A stretch of 61,008 nt of DNA from JBCBWG01 sp964579305 (lineage in GTDB: Bacteria > Pseudomonadota > Alphaproteobacteria > Rhizobiales > Hyphomicrobiaceae): positions 1 through 61,008 of the forward strand of contig CAZOGY010000007.1 in assembly GCA_964579305.1 (NCBI GenBank), given 5' to 3'. The notes beneath the pieces were generated by a model, which worked only from the letters and a program-made list of their open reading frames with translations, had not been told where the DNA came from and did no database searches. The position numbers and the translations under genes are program-made. Below, piece by piece: positions 1 to 9,301 of the stretch. Numbering within the stretch: position 1 is the stretch's first letter; each line of letters opens with the position of its first letter.

Positions 1-179
1 GCTTCATTCCTATTCACAGCGTTCGGACTGAAGATTTGAATTGTGCCGCCGCGCGTTTAAAGCTGGCGGCGTGTTTGACGGTCGGACAGCGGCCGCGCGT
101 ATCAAGGTGCTTGTCAGGCGGCCTGTTGCACCGAAACGATTCATCAATGTCACGTCCGATGCCGGGGGCGGCTGGGACC
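1..179. other. Left edge, no gene recognised
   Basis: The stretch from the window edge to the first repeat contains only short overlapping reading frames on both strands, with no recognisable protein and no RNA gene. A distal part of the neighbouring upstream gene could lie outside the window, but nothing here supports a coding call. Confidence 0.5.
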
Positions 180-346
180 TCGTGTTGCGTCACTAACGCT
201 TGGTCCCCACGTGCCGCAATTTCGCCTGCCAAGCGTTAGTGACAAAAGCAACACTGCAATCATGGATTTACTGGTGTTCCCGTTGTCTTCGACACTTGGA
301 CGAGCGGGTGCTGCAAAGGGAACCAAGTGTCGGAGACGGAACACTA
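180..346 (+). repeat. R1 double-hairpin repeat, copy 1
   Basis: This is a 167 bp element whose second copy, in reverse orientation and of identical length, lies at 28031-28197. I count about nine differences between the copies. It consists of two palindromes. The first has 15 bp arms, GTCACTAACGCTTGG and its complement, around a loop of about 25 nt. The second has arms GTCTTCGACACTTGG and CCAAGTGTCGGAGAC, with one mismatch in this copy. Both loops carry a GTGC[CT]GCAA core in the same orientation. The ends read TCGTGTTGCGTC and GACGGAACACTA, which are imperfect inverted repeats. The right end lies 14 bases before the ppk ATG, so the element forms the ppk leader or sits across its promoter. 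No protein is encoded. It is probably a non-autonomous palindromic (REP/MITE-like) element. Confidence 0.85.
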
Positions 347-360
347 GCGGAGCTTTGCCA

Positions 361-2595
361 ATGTCTGCTGCCACGCAACACTTCACGTACAACAATGGCG
401 CGGACGTGCCACTCGCCGAAAGCCCAGCCAGGTTTTACAATCGCGAGCTGTCGTGGCTGCAATTCAACGAGCGCGTTCTTGAAGAAGCGGCGACAACCGC
501 GCATCCGCTGCTGGAGCGTTTGCGGTTCGTGTCAATCTCGGCTTCGAACCTCGATGAGTTCTACATGGTGCGGGCGGCCGGTCTGGAAGGCCAAATCCGC
601 GAAGGTGTGCAAGAGGTCAGCGCGGACGGTCTCACCGCTGAGCAACAGCTCACCGAGATCCATCGGTTTGCAAGCGCGCTGATTGAAAAGAAGCTTGCGC
701 GCTGGCGCGAAATTCGCGGTGAGCTTGCCGAGGAAGGCATTGCGATCGTCGAAGAAGACGAAGTCACCGATGCTGAGCGCGCGTGGCTTGAAACCTACTT
801 TATGGATCAGATTTTCCAGATCCTGACGCCGCTGAACGTCGATCCCGCGCATCCGTTTCCGTTTATTCAAAATCGCGGGCTGACGCTTGGGCTGGCTTTG
901 ATCAATCCCGACGGCAAGCCAATGAACGGGCTTGTGCCTATCCCGCCTCAGATTGATCGCTTTGTGCGTTTGCCGGCGCCGGACACTGCGACCGGGAAAG
1001 CGCCAATTCGATTTATCAGCCTTGAAACGATCATCGCGCTTTTTCTGGACGAGATTTATCCTGGCTTTGACGTGCGCGCAAAAGGACTGTTCCGGGTTCT
1101 GCGCGACAGTGATCTTGAATTTGAGGAGGAAGCAGAAGACCTCACGCTGCGCTATGAAATGCTGTTGCGGCGTCGGCGCCGGGGCAACGTGATCCGGCTT
1201 GAGATTGATTCGCGCATGCCACAGGAGTTGCAGGACTTTGTCGTGCGCGAACTGGAAGTCGACGCCAATGCCACGTTCGTCAAAGACGGCCTCGTTGGCC
1301 TTGCAGATGTTTCGCAGATCATTGTGTCCGACCGGCCCGACCTTCTGTTCCGGCCATTCGCTCCCCGCTTTCCCGAGCGGATCGAAGAATTCAACAACGA
1401 TGTGTTTGCCGCCATCCGCGCGAAGGATTTCGTGGTCCACCACCCCTACGAATCGTTTGAAGCGGTCCTGCGGTACTTGCGCCAAGCGGTCACCGACCCG
1501 GATGTTATCGCCATCAAATGGACGCTCTATCGGACATTGCGCGAACGCAGCCCTATCGTGGATGCCCTGAAAGAGGCCGCCGAACTCGGCAAATCCGTCA
1601 CAACGGTCATCGAGTTGAAAGCGCGGTTTGATGAATCCAACAATATTCTGCTGGCGCGGGATTTGGAGAAGGTCGGCGTGCACGTGGTCTATGGCGTTCA
1701 GTCGCTCAAGACCCACGCCAAACTCGGCATGGTTGTCCGCCGCGAGCCGCGCGGGCTTGCTACCTACTGCCATATTGGGACGGGAAATTATCACCCGATC
1801 ACGGCCAAGATTTACACCGACCTGTCCTACTTTACCGATGATCCAGCGATCGGACGCGATGTCGCGCGGATCTTCAATTACGTGACCGGATACGGTGCGC
1901 CGGCCAATCTGGAGGCGATGGCGGCAAGTCCCAACGGTATTCGTGCGCGGATCATGGAACACATCGACCAGGAGATTGCGCACGCCAAGGCGGGGCGTCC
2001 CGGTGCGATTTGGATGAAAATGAACTCGCTTGTCGATCCCGGCATCATCGACGGGCTCTACCGTGCCAGTCAGGCTGGCGTGCAGGTCGATCTTGTGGTG
2101 CGCGGGATTTGCTGTCTGCGGCCCGGGGTGCGCGACTTTTCAGACAACATCCGCGTGAAGAGCATCATCGGGCGCTTTCTGGAGCACTCGCGGATCTACT
2201 GCTTTGGACAAGGCCATGGGCTGCCATCACGCAAAGCGGCCGTATACATCTCATCGGCGGATCTGATGCAGCGCAATCTTGATCGGCGCGTGGAGGCGCT
2301 GACGCCGATCACGAACGAGACGGTGCATGCGCAAGTCCTCGATCAGGTGATGGTGGCGAACCTGAAGGACAATCAGCAGAGCTGGCGCATTCTTGCCGAC
2401 GGGTCGGCTGAGCGGATCGTGCCGGAGCCTGGTGAGGAACCGTTCAACTCGCACGAATACTTCATGGACTCGCCAAGTCTTTCGGGACGCGGCCAGGCGC
2501 TTGAGCGAAGCAAACCGCGGATGTTTTCGCTGGGCGACGGCGCAGCCGGTCAGACGGGCAAGGATGCGAACACGCCGGGCCGCTCTCAGCGCTGA
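361..2595 (+). CDS. ppk: Polyphosphate kinase 1
   Basis: PPK1 reversibly polymerises the gamma-phosphate of ATP into inorganic polyphosphate. The product from this start is 744 aa, within the usual PPK1 range of about 690-740. The N-terminal domain carries NRELSWLQFNERVLEEA near residues 27-43. The catalytic region has KTHAK with His452 and CHIGTGNYHP with His471. These lie 19 residues apart, as do the autophosphorylated His435 and the His454 of the E. coli enzyme. The frame stays open upstream to 211, but that extension is read through the R1 repeat. The ATG at 361 has a GGAG about eight bases before it and begins MSAATQHF, so it is preferred. ppx follows 247 bp downstream on the same strand, the common ppk-ppx pairing. 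The C-terminal 40 residues are low in complexity and probably variable. Confidence 0.95.
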   Translation: MSAATQHFTYNNGADVPLAESPARFYNRELSWLQFNERVLEEAATTAHPLLERLRFVSISASNLDEFYMVRAAGLEGQIREGVQEVSADGLTAEQQLTEIHRFASALIEKKLARWREIRGELAEEGIAIVEEDEVTDAERAWLETYFMDQIFQILTPLNVDPAHPFPFIQNRGLTLGLALINPDGKPMNGLVPIPPQIDRFVRLPAPDTATGKAPIRFISLETIIALFLDEIYPGFDVRAKGLFRVLRDSDLEFEEEAEDLTLRYEMLLRRRRRGNVIRLEIDSRMPQELQDFVVRELEVDANATFVKDGLVGLADVSQIIVSDRPDLLFRPFAPRFPERIEEFNNDVFAAIRAKDFVVHHPYESFEAVLRYLRQAVTDPDVIAIKWTLYRTLRERSPIVDALKEAAELGKSVTTVIELKARFDESNNILLARDLEKVGVHVVYGVQSLKTHAKLGMVVRREPRGLATYCHIGTGNYHPITAKIYTDLSYFTDDPAIGRDVARIFNYVTGYGAPANLEAMAASPNGIRARIMEHIDQEIAHAKAGRPGAIWMKMNSLVDPGIIDGLYRASQAGVQVDLVVRGICCLRPGVRDFSDNIRVKSIIGRFLEHSRIYCFGQGHGLPSRKAAVYISSADLMQRNLDRRVEALTPITNETVHAQVLDQVMVANLKDNQQSWRILADGSAERIVPEPGEEPFNSHEYFMDSPSLSGRGQALERSKPRMFSLGDGAAGQTGKDANTPGRSQR

Positions 2596-2842
2596 TTTGC
2601 GAGCGGGCCAACGGCGGCAAAACCACCATATGGCAGATCTGTGACGTTTCGGGCGCAAGGGGTGGGTTTTGACGCGCTGCGACACTTGTTGGTTGCAGCG
2701 TTCCCCGCAAAATCGCGTATCTCAACAGCAAATGGCAATCGCGCCGCGCGCGGTGCTGCTGCGTATCCCTTCGACTGGCGAACAAACCATCGACTGCAGG
2801 CTGCACGCGGCGTCCGCGCATTGCCCCAGGGAGCACCCGCAC

Positions 2843-4444
2843 GTGAGCTTTCTCTCCAGGCTTGCCAACGCCACACAGCCGGAGCCGGTCGCTCCAGCCG
2901 AGGACAATCGCGGACGTTTTGACCAGCGCCAGCCGATTGGCGTTGTTGATATTGGATCGAACTCGGTTCGCCTCGTGATTTACGAAGGTGCCGTCCGCGC
3001 GCCGACGTCGCTTTTTAACGAAAAAGAGCTGTGCGGATTGGGACGCGGCTTCACCAAGGATGGCCGGCTTGCCGAAAAGGCCGTGATATCTGCTTTGCGC
3101 GCCTTGCGACGTTTCCGTGCGGTTGCTGATTTGCATAACGTCACAACGCTGCGCGCGGTGGCGACTGCGGCCGTGCGTGATGCCGCCAACGGTGATGCGT
3201 TCATTGCACGCGCCTGCGAAATCTTGCGCTGTGAGGTGGAGACGCTTTCAGGGGAACGGGAAGCCCAGTTGGCGGCCAATGGCGTGCAGATGGGCTTTGT
3301 CGACCCTGATGGGATCGCCGGGGACCTTGGCGGCGGCAGCCTGGAGTTGGTGCGCGTCAAACGTGCCAAAGTGAAGAATGCGGTGACCCTGCCGCTGGGC
3401 GGGTTGAAACTTCTTGAAAACAGCCTTGGCCGCATGGCGCACGCGGTTTCTGAGGCGGAAACGCACATCGGTAATGTCGAGTGGCTACCGAAAACGAATG
3501 CGAAAACGTTCTATGCCGTTGGTGGGACGTGGCGTTCACTTGCGAAGCTGCATATGGCGCAAAATAAATACCCAATCAGCGTATTGCACGGGTATACAAT
3601 TCCGACGGATGAAGCGATCGCGTTTTGTGAGTCCGTGCGGCGCGCAAAACGGTTTGATCAAATTCCAAACGGAAACGTGGTTTCGCCAAAGCGTCGCGAG
3701 ATCCTGCCGTATGGCGCAGCATCGCTGGAGCAAGTCCTCAAAGTTGCGCGGCCCGAAAAACTCGTGTTTTCGGTGTTTGGCATTCGCGAAGGTCTGATCT
3801 ACGACATGTTGTCGCCGGAGCAACGCGATGAGGACCCACTGATCGCGTTTTGTCGTGATTATGCGCGGCTGCGGTCACGGTCGTCGCCCCACGCTGACGA
3901 ACTCATCCCTTGGACAGATCCGCTGTTTGCGGCCGGCAAGTTTTCTGAGACCGATGAGGAGCGTCGGTTGCGGCATGCAGCTTGCCTTTTGTCGGACATT
4001 GGTTGGCGGGCCCATCCTGATTATCGCGGGATGCAGACCATGGGTGTTGTTGCGCATGCCGCGTTGACGGGGATTGATCACCCGGGCCGGCTTTTTCTGG
4101 CGCTGACGGTCTATGCGCGCCATGCCGGGCCGGATGAGGCAAATGGCGAGGCGCTTGATCCTGGTCTGCGAGCGCTGGTGTCCAAGCGTATGATGCAACG
4201 GGCGCGAATCTTGTCAGCGGCATTGCGCGCTGCTGAAGTGTTGGCGTGCAGCAGGCACGACGTCATCCCACATACGCCGATCCGTGTGGATGGCGACGCT
4301 TTGATCCTGACCCTGCCGGAGCGGTTCGCGACACTTTACGGTGATAAGCTGACGCGTCGGTTTGAGGCGCTTGCAGGTCTGTTGGGGCTGAAGTTCGTGA
4401 TTGATGGGCCGACGCCGCCCGATGAGACCCTCGACGTATTGTAA
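2843..4444 (+). CDS. ppx: Exopolyphosphatase / guanosine pentaphosphatase family
   Basis: Ppx/GppA proteins hydrolyse terminal phosphates from polyphosphate or pppGpp. From the GTG at 2843 the product is about 533 aa, a usual length for alphaproteobacterial Ppx. The ASKHA nucleotide-binding fold is clear: VVDIGSNSVRLV near residue 34 and GDLGGGSLEL near residue 159, with a C-terminal HD-like helical domain (RLRHAACLLSDIGWRAHPDY). The frame is open back to 2669, but that extension has no family similarity. The GTG at 2843 has AGGGAG upstream and begins VSFLSRLANA, so I chose it, with moderate certainty about the start. It lies downstream of ppk, so the two opposing activities would set the cell's polyphosphate level. 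Confidence 0.9.
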   Translation: MSFLSRLANATQPEPVAPAEDNRGRFDQRQPIGVVDIGSNSVRLVIYEGAVRAPTSLFNEKELCGLGRGFTKDGRLAEKAVISALRALRRFRAVADLHNVTTLRAVATAAVRDAANGDAFIARACEILRCEVETLSGEREAQLAANGVQMGFVDPDGIAGDLGGGSLELVRVKRAKVKNAVTLPLGGLKLLENSLGRMAHAVSEAETHIGNVEWLPKTNAKTFYAVGGTWRSLAKLHMAQNKYPISVLHGYTIPTDEAIAFCESVRRAKRFDQIPNGNVVSPKRREILPYGAASLEQVLKVARPEKLVFSVFGIREGLIYDMLSPEQRDEDPLIAFCRDYARLRSRSSPHADELIPWTDPLFAAGKFSETDEERRLRHAACLLSDIGWRAHPDYRGMQTMGVVAHAALTGIDHPGRLFLALTVYARHAGPDEANGEALDPGLRALVSKRMMQRARILSAALRAAEVLACSRHDVIPHTPIRVDGDALILTLPERFATLYGDKLTRRFEALAGLLGLKFVIDGPTPPDETLDVL

Positions 4445-4685
4445 TTCCCAAGGCTCCGGTGCTTGGCCACCTGTGCTGGGTTTTTGGGCAAACGACGTGA
4501 TCACCGGGTGAGCGTGTACCGCGCCCGGTACTGCGATGACTTAAGATGCTTTAACCTGTTCGCGAGCGTGGCGCGGTGGTAGATTGGCGAACAACGGCTT
4601 TGCGCTGCGTGCTGTCGATCCCGCGTCAACCGGCTCTGCGGTTGCCGCCTGCGCGTGCGGCCGCAGTCCTGAAGGCATTCAAAAC

Positions 4686-5588
4686 ATGGCGGACGATCCC
4701 TATCAGACACTCGGCGTGGCGCGGACCGCCAGCGACGATGAGATTCGCAAGGCTTTCCGAAAGCTTGCCAAGGACTTGCATCCTGATCTCAAGCCCGGTG
4801 ACGCGGCGGCGGCGGAGCGGTTCAAGCGTGTGTCGCAGGCCTATGAACTGCTCGGTGATGCTGACAAGCGCAAACGGTTTGATCGCGGGGAGATCGATGC
4901 AAGCGGAGAGCCGCGCTATAGCTACCAGGCCGCAGGCGGCGCCGGTCGTGGGCCGTATGCATCGCGTGCCCGTGGACCTGCCGACGACCTTGGGTTCGGC
5001 GATATCTTTTCAGATTTTTTCGGCCAGGGCGGTGCGCGGCCGGGCGGCGGTTTTGCGCGGCGCGGCCAGGACGTGCGCTATTCACTCGAAGTTGATTTTC
5101 TCGAAGCGGTGCGCGGTGCGCGCAAGCGGATCACGTTGCCGTCGGGCGGTGTGCTGGATCTGAACGTGCCGGTTGGAACGACGGATGGGCAAGTGCTGCG
5201 GCTGCGCGGCAAAGGTCAGGCGGGACTTGGCGGCGGCGAGGCCGGGGACGCGCTCGTGGAGATCCAGGTCCGTTCGCATCCCACGTTTACGCGCTCTGGG
5301 GATGATATCGTCTCAGAGGTGCCGATCGCCATCGACGAGGCCATTCTTGGCGCAAAGATTGAGATCGAAACTGTGACGGGGCGCGTCCAGGTCAGCGTGC
5401 CGAAAGGGGCCAGCAGCGGCACAATGCTGCGGTTGCGCGGCAAGGGTGTTGAAAACCCGGCCAAAGGCACGCGCGGCGATCATCGTGTGAAACTGCAGGT
5501 TATTCTGCCAAAGAAGATCGACGAAAGCCTGGCGTATTTCATGTCGGAATGGCGCCAGAACAACGCGTACAATCCGCGTAAATCTTGA
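4686..5588 (+). CDS. DnaJ-class co-chaperone (CbpA-like)
   Basis: The product is a 300 aa J-domain protein that stimulates DnaK ATPase. The N-terminal J domain (MADDPYQTLGVARTASDDE and onward) has the HPD tripeptide at residues 32-34. A Gly-rich linker follows (GGAGRGPYASRARGPAD), containing the FSDFFGQGG segment, and then two DnaJ C-terminal beta domains. There is no Cys-rich zinc finger, so this is a type II/CbpA-like protein and not DnaJ itself. The start at 4686 aligns with the J-domain N-terminus. The open frame to 4584 is ignored because that stretch has no J-domain similarity. Confidence 0.9.
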   Translation: MADDPYQTLGVARTASDDEIRKAFRKLAKDLHPDLKPGDAAAAERFKRVSQAYELLGDADKRKRFDRGEIDASGEPRYSYQAAGGAGRGPYASRARGPADDLGFGDIFSDFFGQGGARPGGGFARRGQDVRYSLEVDFLEAVRGARKRITLPSGGVLDLNVPVGTTDGQVLRLRGKGQAGLGGGEAGDALVEIQVRSHPTFTRSGDDIVSEVPIAIDEAILGAKIEIETVTGRVQVSVPKGASSGTMLRLRGKGVENPAKGTRGDHRVKLQVILPKKIDESLAYFMSEWRQNNAYNPRKS

Positions 5589-5642
5589 AGCTGCGTATTA
5601 ATAAGGGTTTTGTTGATTTCCAGCCTTGGACACCGCGTGGCA

Positions 5643-6971
5643 TTATCGCAATGCACCGGCCATGCTGTCGGTCAAAGGCTTCAGGATGTAGCTCAAGATG
5701 GAGCGGGCTTCGGTCCGGATAAAAACATCCGCCGGCATGCCGGGAACCAGTTTGGCAATCCCTCCGATTTTTGACAGTTCCGCGGGCGCGATAGCGATTT
5801 GGGTCGTGAAATAGGTTGCGCCGTCAGAGGATTGCAATTCCGCTGGCGAAACACGTAGGACCGTGCCTGTCAGCCGCGGCGTCTGGCTTGCCTGAAACGC
5901 GGTGAAGCGCACATCAGCGTCAAGCCCGGCGCGGACTTTGTCGATATCGCGCGGGCGCACGTGAGCGAGCACGATCAAGCGCTCGTCGGCAGGGATGATC
6001 TGGAGAATTGGGCGGGCCGCTTCAATGACGCCGCCTTCGGTATTGACCGCAAGTGCGTGCACGGTTCCTGACCGCGGTGCGCGAATTACAGCGCGCGCCA
6101 CTTTGTCGGCAATCGCCGTTTTCTGCGTTTCGAGTTCTTCAATGGACTGCTGTATGCGGCGCAGTTCATCGACGACTTTTTCCAAGAAGGCCGTGCGGGC
6201 TTGCGCTTTGGCAAGTCGCGCTTCTGATATTGCGACTTTTACGCGCGCAACCTCGCTTTCAAGCCGCCCAACGTCACCTGCAAGGCGTGCGGCTTGGCGT
6301 TCGATTGCGTTGAGGCGCTGTTTATTGGCATAGCCTTTCTTGAAAAGCTGGCGCAGCCCATCGCGCTCCTGGTACGCTAAATCGCGTTCGGAAATCCGCG
6401 CTGTGCGCTGGGCTTCAAGGCCGTCCAATTGCGCTTCTAATTGGCTGACGCGGCGCGCAAGCATGGAATCTTCGCCGCCGCGGGTTGCCTGACGCGCGGC
6501 AAATAGGGCGCGTTGACTGGCAACGATCGCGCGCAATTCCGGGGTGCGGCGGAGCGTGGCGGGGACTTGGAAATCGGCTTTATCGTCGCGTTCGGCTTCC
6601 AGGCGCAGGCGCTGGATGGTCAGGCCGGATATGCGGGCTTCAAGGACACCGAGTTCGGCAGCGTTGGCTGTTTTATCGAGCGTTACAAGGATATCGCCAG
6701 CGGCGACGCGATCGCCGTTTTCAACATGGATTTTCTGGACGAGCCCGCCATCCAGGTGCTGGACGGTTTGATAACGGCTTTCCACGGTCACCGTGCCGCT
6801 TGTCACGACTGCGCCGTTGATTGAAACCACTGAGCCGAAGCCTAGGATCACGACGCACAGGCCCGCGACAAGCCACAGGCCAATGCGCACGTACGCGCTG
6901 CTGGTCGACCAATCGCGGCTGTCTGCCGTGTCCGAGGCATGGTTGGTCGATGGCAGATCCGATCGGCGCAT
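5643..6971 (-). CDS. Type I secretion periplasmic adaptor (HlyD/PrtE family)
   Basis: This is a 442 aa membrane-fusion protein that would link the inner-membrane ABC exporter to an outer-membrane channel of the TolC type. It has one N-terminal membrane segment near residues 28-50 (LWLVAGLCVVILGFGSVVSI), then a biotinyl-lipoyl-like half-motif (VQKIHVENGDRVAAGDILVTLD), a long helical hairpin rich in Arg, Glu and Ala (about residues 110-290), and a C-terminal beta-barrel domain (GMPADVFIRTEARSILSYIL). The ATG shares one base with the stop of the ABC gene (TAATG at 6971), so the two are translationally coupled. No TolC homologue or RTX-type substrate gene lies in the window. Confidence 0.92.
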   Translation of the reverse strand: MRRSDLPSTNHASDTADSRDWSTSSAYVRIGLWLVAGLCVVILGFGSVVSINGAVVTSGTVTVESRYQTVQHLDGGLVQKIHVENGDRVAAGDILVTLDKTANAAELGVLEARISGLTIQRLRLEAERDDKADFQVPATLRRTPELRAIVASQRALFAARQATRGGEDSMLARRVSQLEAQLDGLEAQRTARISERDLAYQERDGLRQLFKKGYANKQRLNAIERQAARLAGDVGRLESEVARVKVAISEARLAKAQARTAFLEKVVDELRRIQQSIEELETQKTAIADKVARAVIRAPRSGTVHALAVNTEGGVIEAARPILQIIPADERLIVLAHVRPRDIDKVRAGLDADVRFTAFQASQTPRLTGTVLRVSPAELQSSDGATYFTTQIAIAPAELSKIGGIAKLVPGMPADVFIRTEARSILSYILKPLTDSMAGALR

Positions 6972-9080
6972 TAGCCGGCCTTTCGCATAGTTTCGTTTGT
7001 TGTCGCGCGCGTCTGGTTTGGAGCGGGGGCATTCGCCGCGGCTGGGTTCGCGCCGGCTGCCGCGGCGCCTTGCAGGCGCGCGATGACTGCATCGCGCGGG
7101 CCGAACGCACGGACCTGGCCAGCATCAAGAACGAGCATGAGGTCGGCATCGTTGATCGCGGCGAGCCGGTGGGACACGACGAACACGGTTGCGCCTTGCG
7201 CGCGCAAGGTCGCCAAAGCCGCGCTCAGGGCGGTTTCGCCGGCCTTGTCGAGATTGGCATTGGGTTCGTCGAGAACAATCAGGACGGGGTTGTCGAACAC
7301 GGCGCGGGCAAGCGCAACACGTTGGCGCTGACCGGCTGACAGGTGCGTGCCGAAAGCGCCGATCTCGGTCTCGTAACCCTTCGGGAGGCCGACGATCATG
7401 TCATGGGCGTGCGCGGTTTTCGCCGCGGCAACGACGGCTTCGTCGCTCACATCACTGCGGAACCGCGCAATGTTATCGCGCACCGTGCCTTGGAACAGCT
7501 CAACGTCCTGGGGCAGATAACCCACGAGCGGGCCGAGGTCCTGTGGCCGCCATTGGTTCAACGCCGCGCCATCCAGGCGGATGACGCCCTGCGCCGGGGG
7601 CCAGACGCCGACCAAAGCGCGCGCCAACGTCGATTTGCCAGATCCCGAGGGACCGACGACGGCCACCATGTGTCCGGCCGGCACGGCGAATGAGACGCGG
7701 TTCAAAAGCGGCGTGCGGGTGCCAGGGGCGGCCACGGCGAGGTCTTCGACGGCGACGTGGCCCAATGGACGGGGCAGTTGGGTTGTTGGGGCGACATCCG
7801 GTTCGGCTGCCAGCAATTCACGCAACTTGGCCAAGCTTTCGCGGGCTTTCACAAATCCGCGCCAATGCGACAAAGCCTGTTCAACAGGGGCCATGGCGCG
7901 GCCGAACAGCACCGTTGCCGCGACGATCGCGCCAGCGGAGATTTCCCCGTTCAACGCCAGGGCCGCACCCACTGCAAGAATGATCGATTGCAATGCAAGC
8001 CGCATCGTCTTGGTGGCCGCGGTGAGTGCGCCAAGCCGGTCCGACGCGGTCAATTGGTGGGCTCCAGCGGCTTCGGATGCGGCGCGCCAGCGGTTGCGGA
8101 TCGCATCCGTCATGCCCATCGCCGTCATCGCCTCGGCATTGCGTTCAGCGACATCGGCAAGGCTTATGGCGCCGGCGGCGGCTTTGCCTGCGTTGAGCAG
8201 TGGTGTGCGGCCAGCGCGTTCGTTCAGCCAAGCAAACACCATAAGAATGCACGCGCCCAGTGTGGCCGCGATCCCCAGAACCCAATGCAACGCGAACACC
8301 ACCAGCAAGTAGATGGGGGTCCATGGCGCATCCAGCGCGGCGGTCGGACCTGGGCCCGACAGAAACTGGCGCAAGTGATCACGTTCGCGCAAGGCGGCTG
8401 TCGCGGTCGGGCGGCCCCTGGCGCTGCGAGCAATGCTGGCGTTGAAAATGCGGTCGGCAAGGGCTGCGTCGCACTCACGGCCCATGCGGACAACGACGCG
8501 CGAACGGATGCCGTCCAACAGCCCCAAGGCGGCATACAAGATGAGCGTCAGGCCCAGCAATGCAAACAGCGTCGGCATTGAGCCCGACGTCATGACGCGA
8601 TCATAGACCTGCAGCATGAACAAGGGGCCAGCGAGCATCAAGATGTTGATGACGCCGCTGAAAACCGCGAGCGCATAAATGGGCCGCTTGGCAGCCGCGA
8701 TTGCTGCTGCCATGGCGTCGCCGGTCGATGTGTCTTTCGACGCACCAGTCTTGTTGGCGCGATGATCAGGCTCGGCCGCCGTAACATCTCTATCCGGCGG
8801 TTGGGTCGATGGNNNNNNNNNNNNNNNNNNNNNNNNNNNNNNNNNNNNNNNNNNNNNNNNNNNNNNNNNNNNNNNNNNNNNNNNNNNNNNNNNNNNNNNN
8901 NNNNNNNNNNNNCGGTTTCGCCTTGATGGGTTTAGCCTGGGCTGATTTGGTCTCGGCCAGTTTAGGCGCGGTCTTGCCAATTAGGCGTTCGCGCAGTGCC
9001 TGGTGCGAGCGCACCGCCGCACCGTCCGCAGCGTCTGATTTTGGCGTTTGGGTCCCTTGCTGCGGGATCGCACGCGTCAC
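6971..9080 (-). CDS. Type I secretion ABC transporter/permease (PrtD family), interrupted by assembly gap
   Basis: This is an inner-membrane exporter of the PrtD/RTX protease type. The part after the gap carries the transmembrane domain (YALAVFSGVINILMLAGPLF onward) and a C-terminal ATPase with Walker A GPSGSGKST, signature LSAGQRQR and Walker B VLIVLDEP. The 100-N gap at 8813-8912 interrupts the N-terminal cytoplasmic region. The upstream frame that looks coding (GTG at 9080, VTRAIPQQGTQ through KPIKAKP) is not the frame that stays open through the Ns, so the true gap length is probably not 100. The GTG at 9080 is my proposed start, preceded by GGGAAGA. A separate short frame starting at 8980 is open through the Ns but encodes an unlikely Arg/Pro/Asn-rich peptide. 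The stop overlaps the adaptor start. Confidence 0.82.
8813..8912. other. Assembly gap (100 N)
   Basis: This is a run of exactly 100 N, the usual scaffold placeholder. It falls inside the N-terminal part of the ABC exporter gene. The flanks share no obvious overlap, so sequence is probably missing here. Confidence 0.99.
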
Positions 9081-9193
9081 GGTTTCTTCCCGTCCAAATC
9101 CAAGGTGGCAGGTTTCGCGGGCAATTTCAGGCCGGCGATAGGCATCGCAGGACCCTGCCAAATCGAGATGAGAAAGCGGTTAAGCGTACCGTT

Positions 9194-9214
9194 ATTGTCG
9201 CAATATTCGACAAT
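9194..9214. promoter_or_regulatory. Inverted repeat between divergent genes
   Basis: The arms ATTGTCG and CGACAAT are perfect and separated by 7 nt. They lie in the 221 bp region between the leftward type I secretion operon and the rightward small exported-protein gene. The site could be an operator. No regulator can be assigned from the sequence. Confidence 0.35.
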
Positions 9215-9301
9215 CGCACAGGTCGATCGCTGTAAATCAAAGATTTCGAAAGGCTAAGGCGTTAAATATGGTGCGTAGTTGCATCGCGTCAGGAGGTTCG
9301 C

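Noticed and set aside
180..346. R1 as a CRISPR or rho-independent terminator
   Set aside because: No repeat-spacer array, no T-run after the hairpins, and the element occurs both before a gene and after a gene.
211..360. N-terminal extension of ppk by 50 codons
   Set aside because: It is read through the R1 repeat and has no PPK similarity. The ATG at 361 has its own RBS.
532..1983. 483-codon open frame opposite ppk
   Set aside because: It lies entirely within ppk on the other strand, with composition of a shadow frame and no recognisable protein.
2669..2842. N-terminal extension of ppx
   Set aside because: 58 codons with no Ppx similarity. The GTG at 2843 has a plausible RBS, although the start is not certain.
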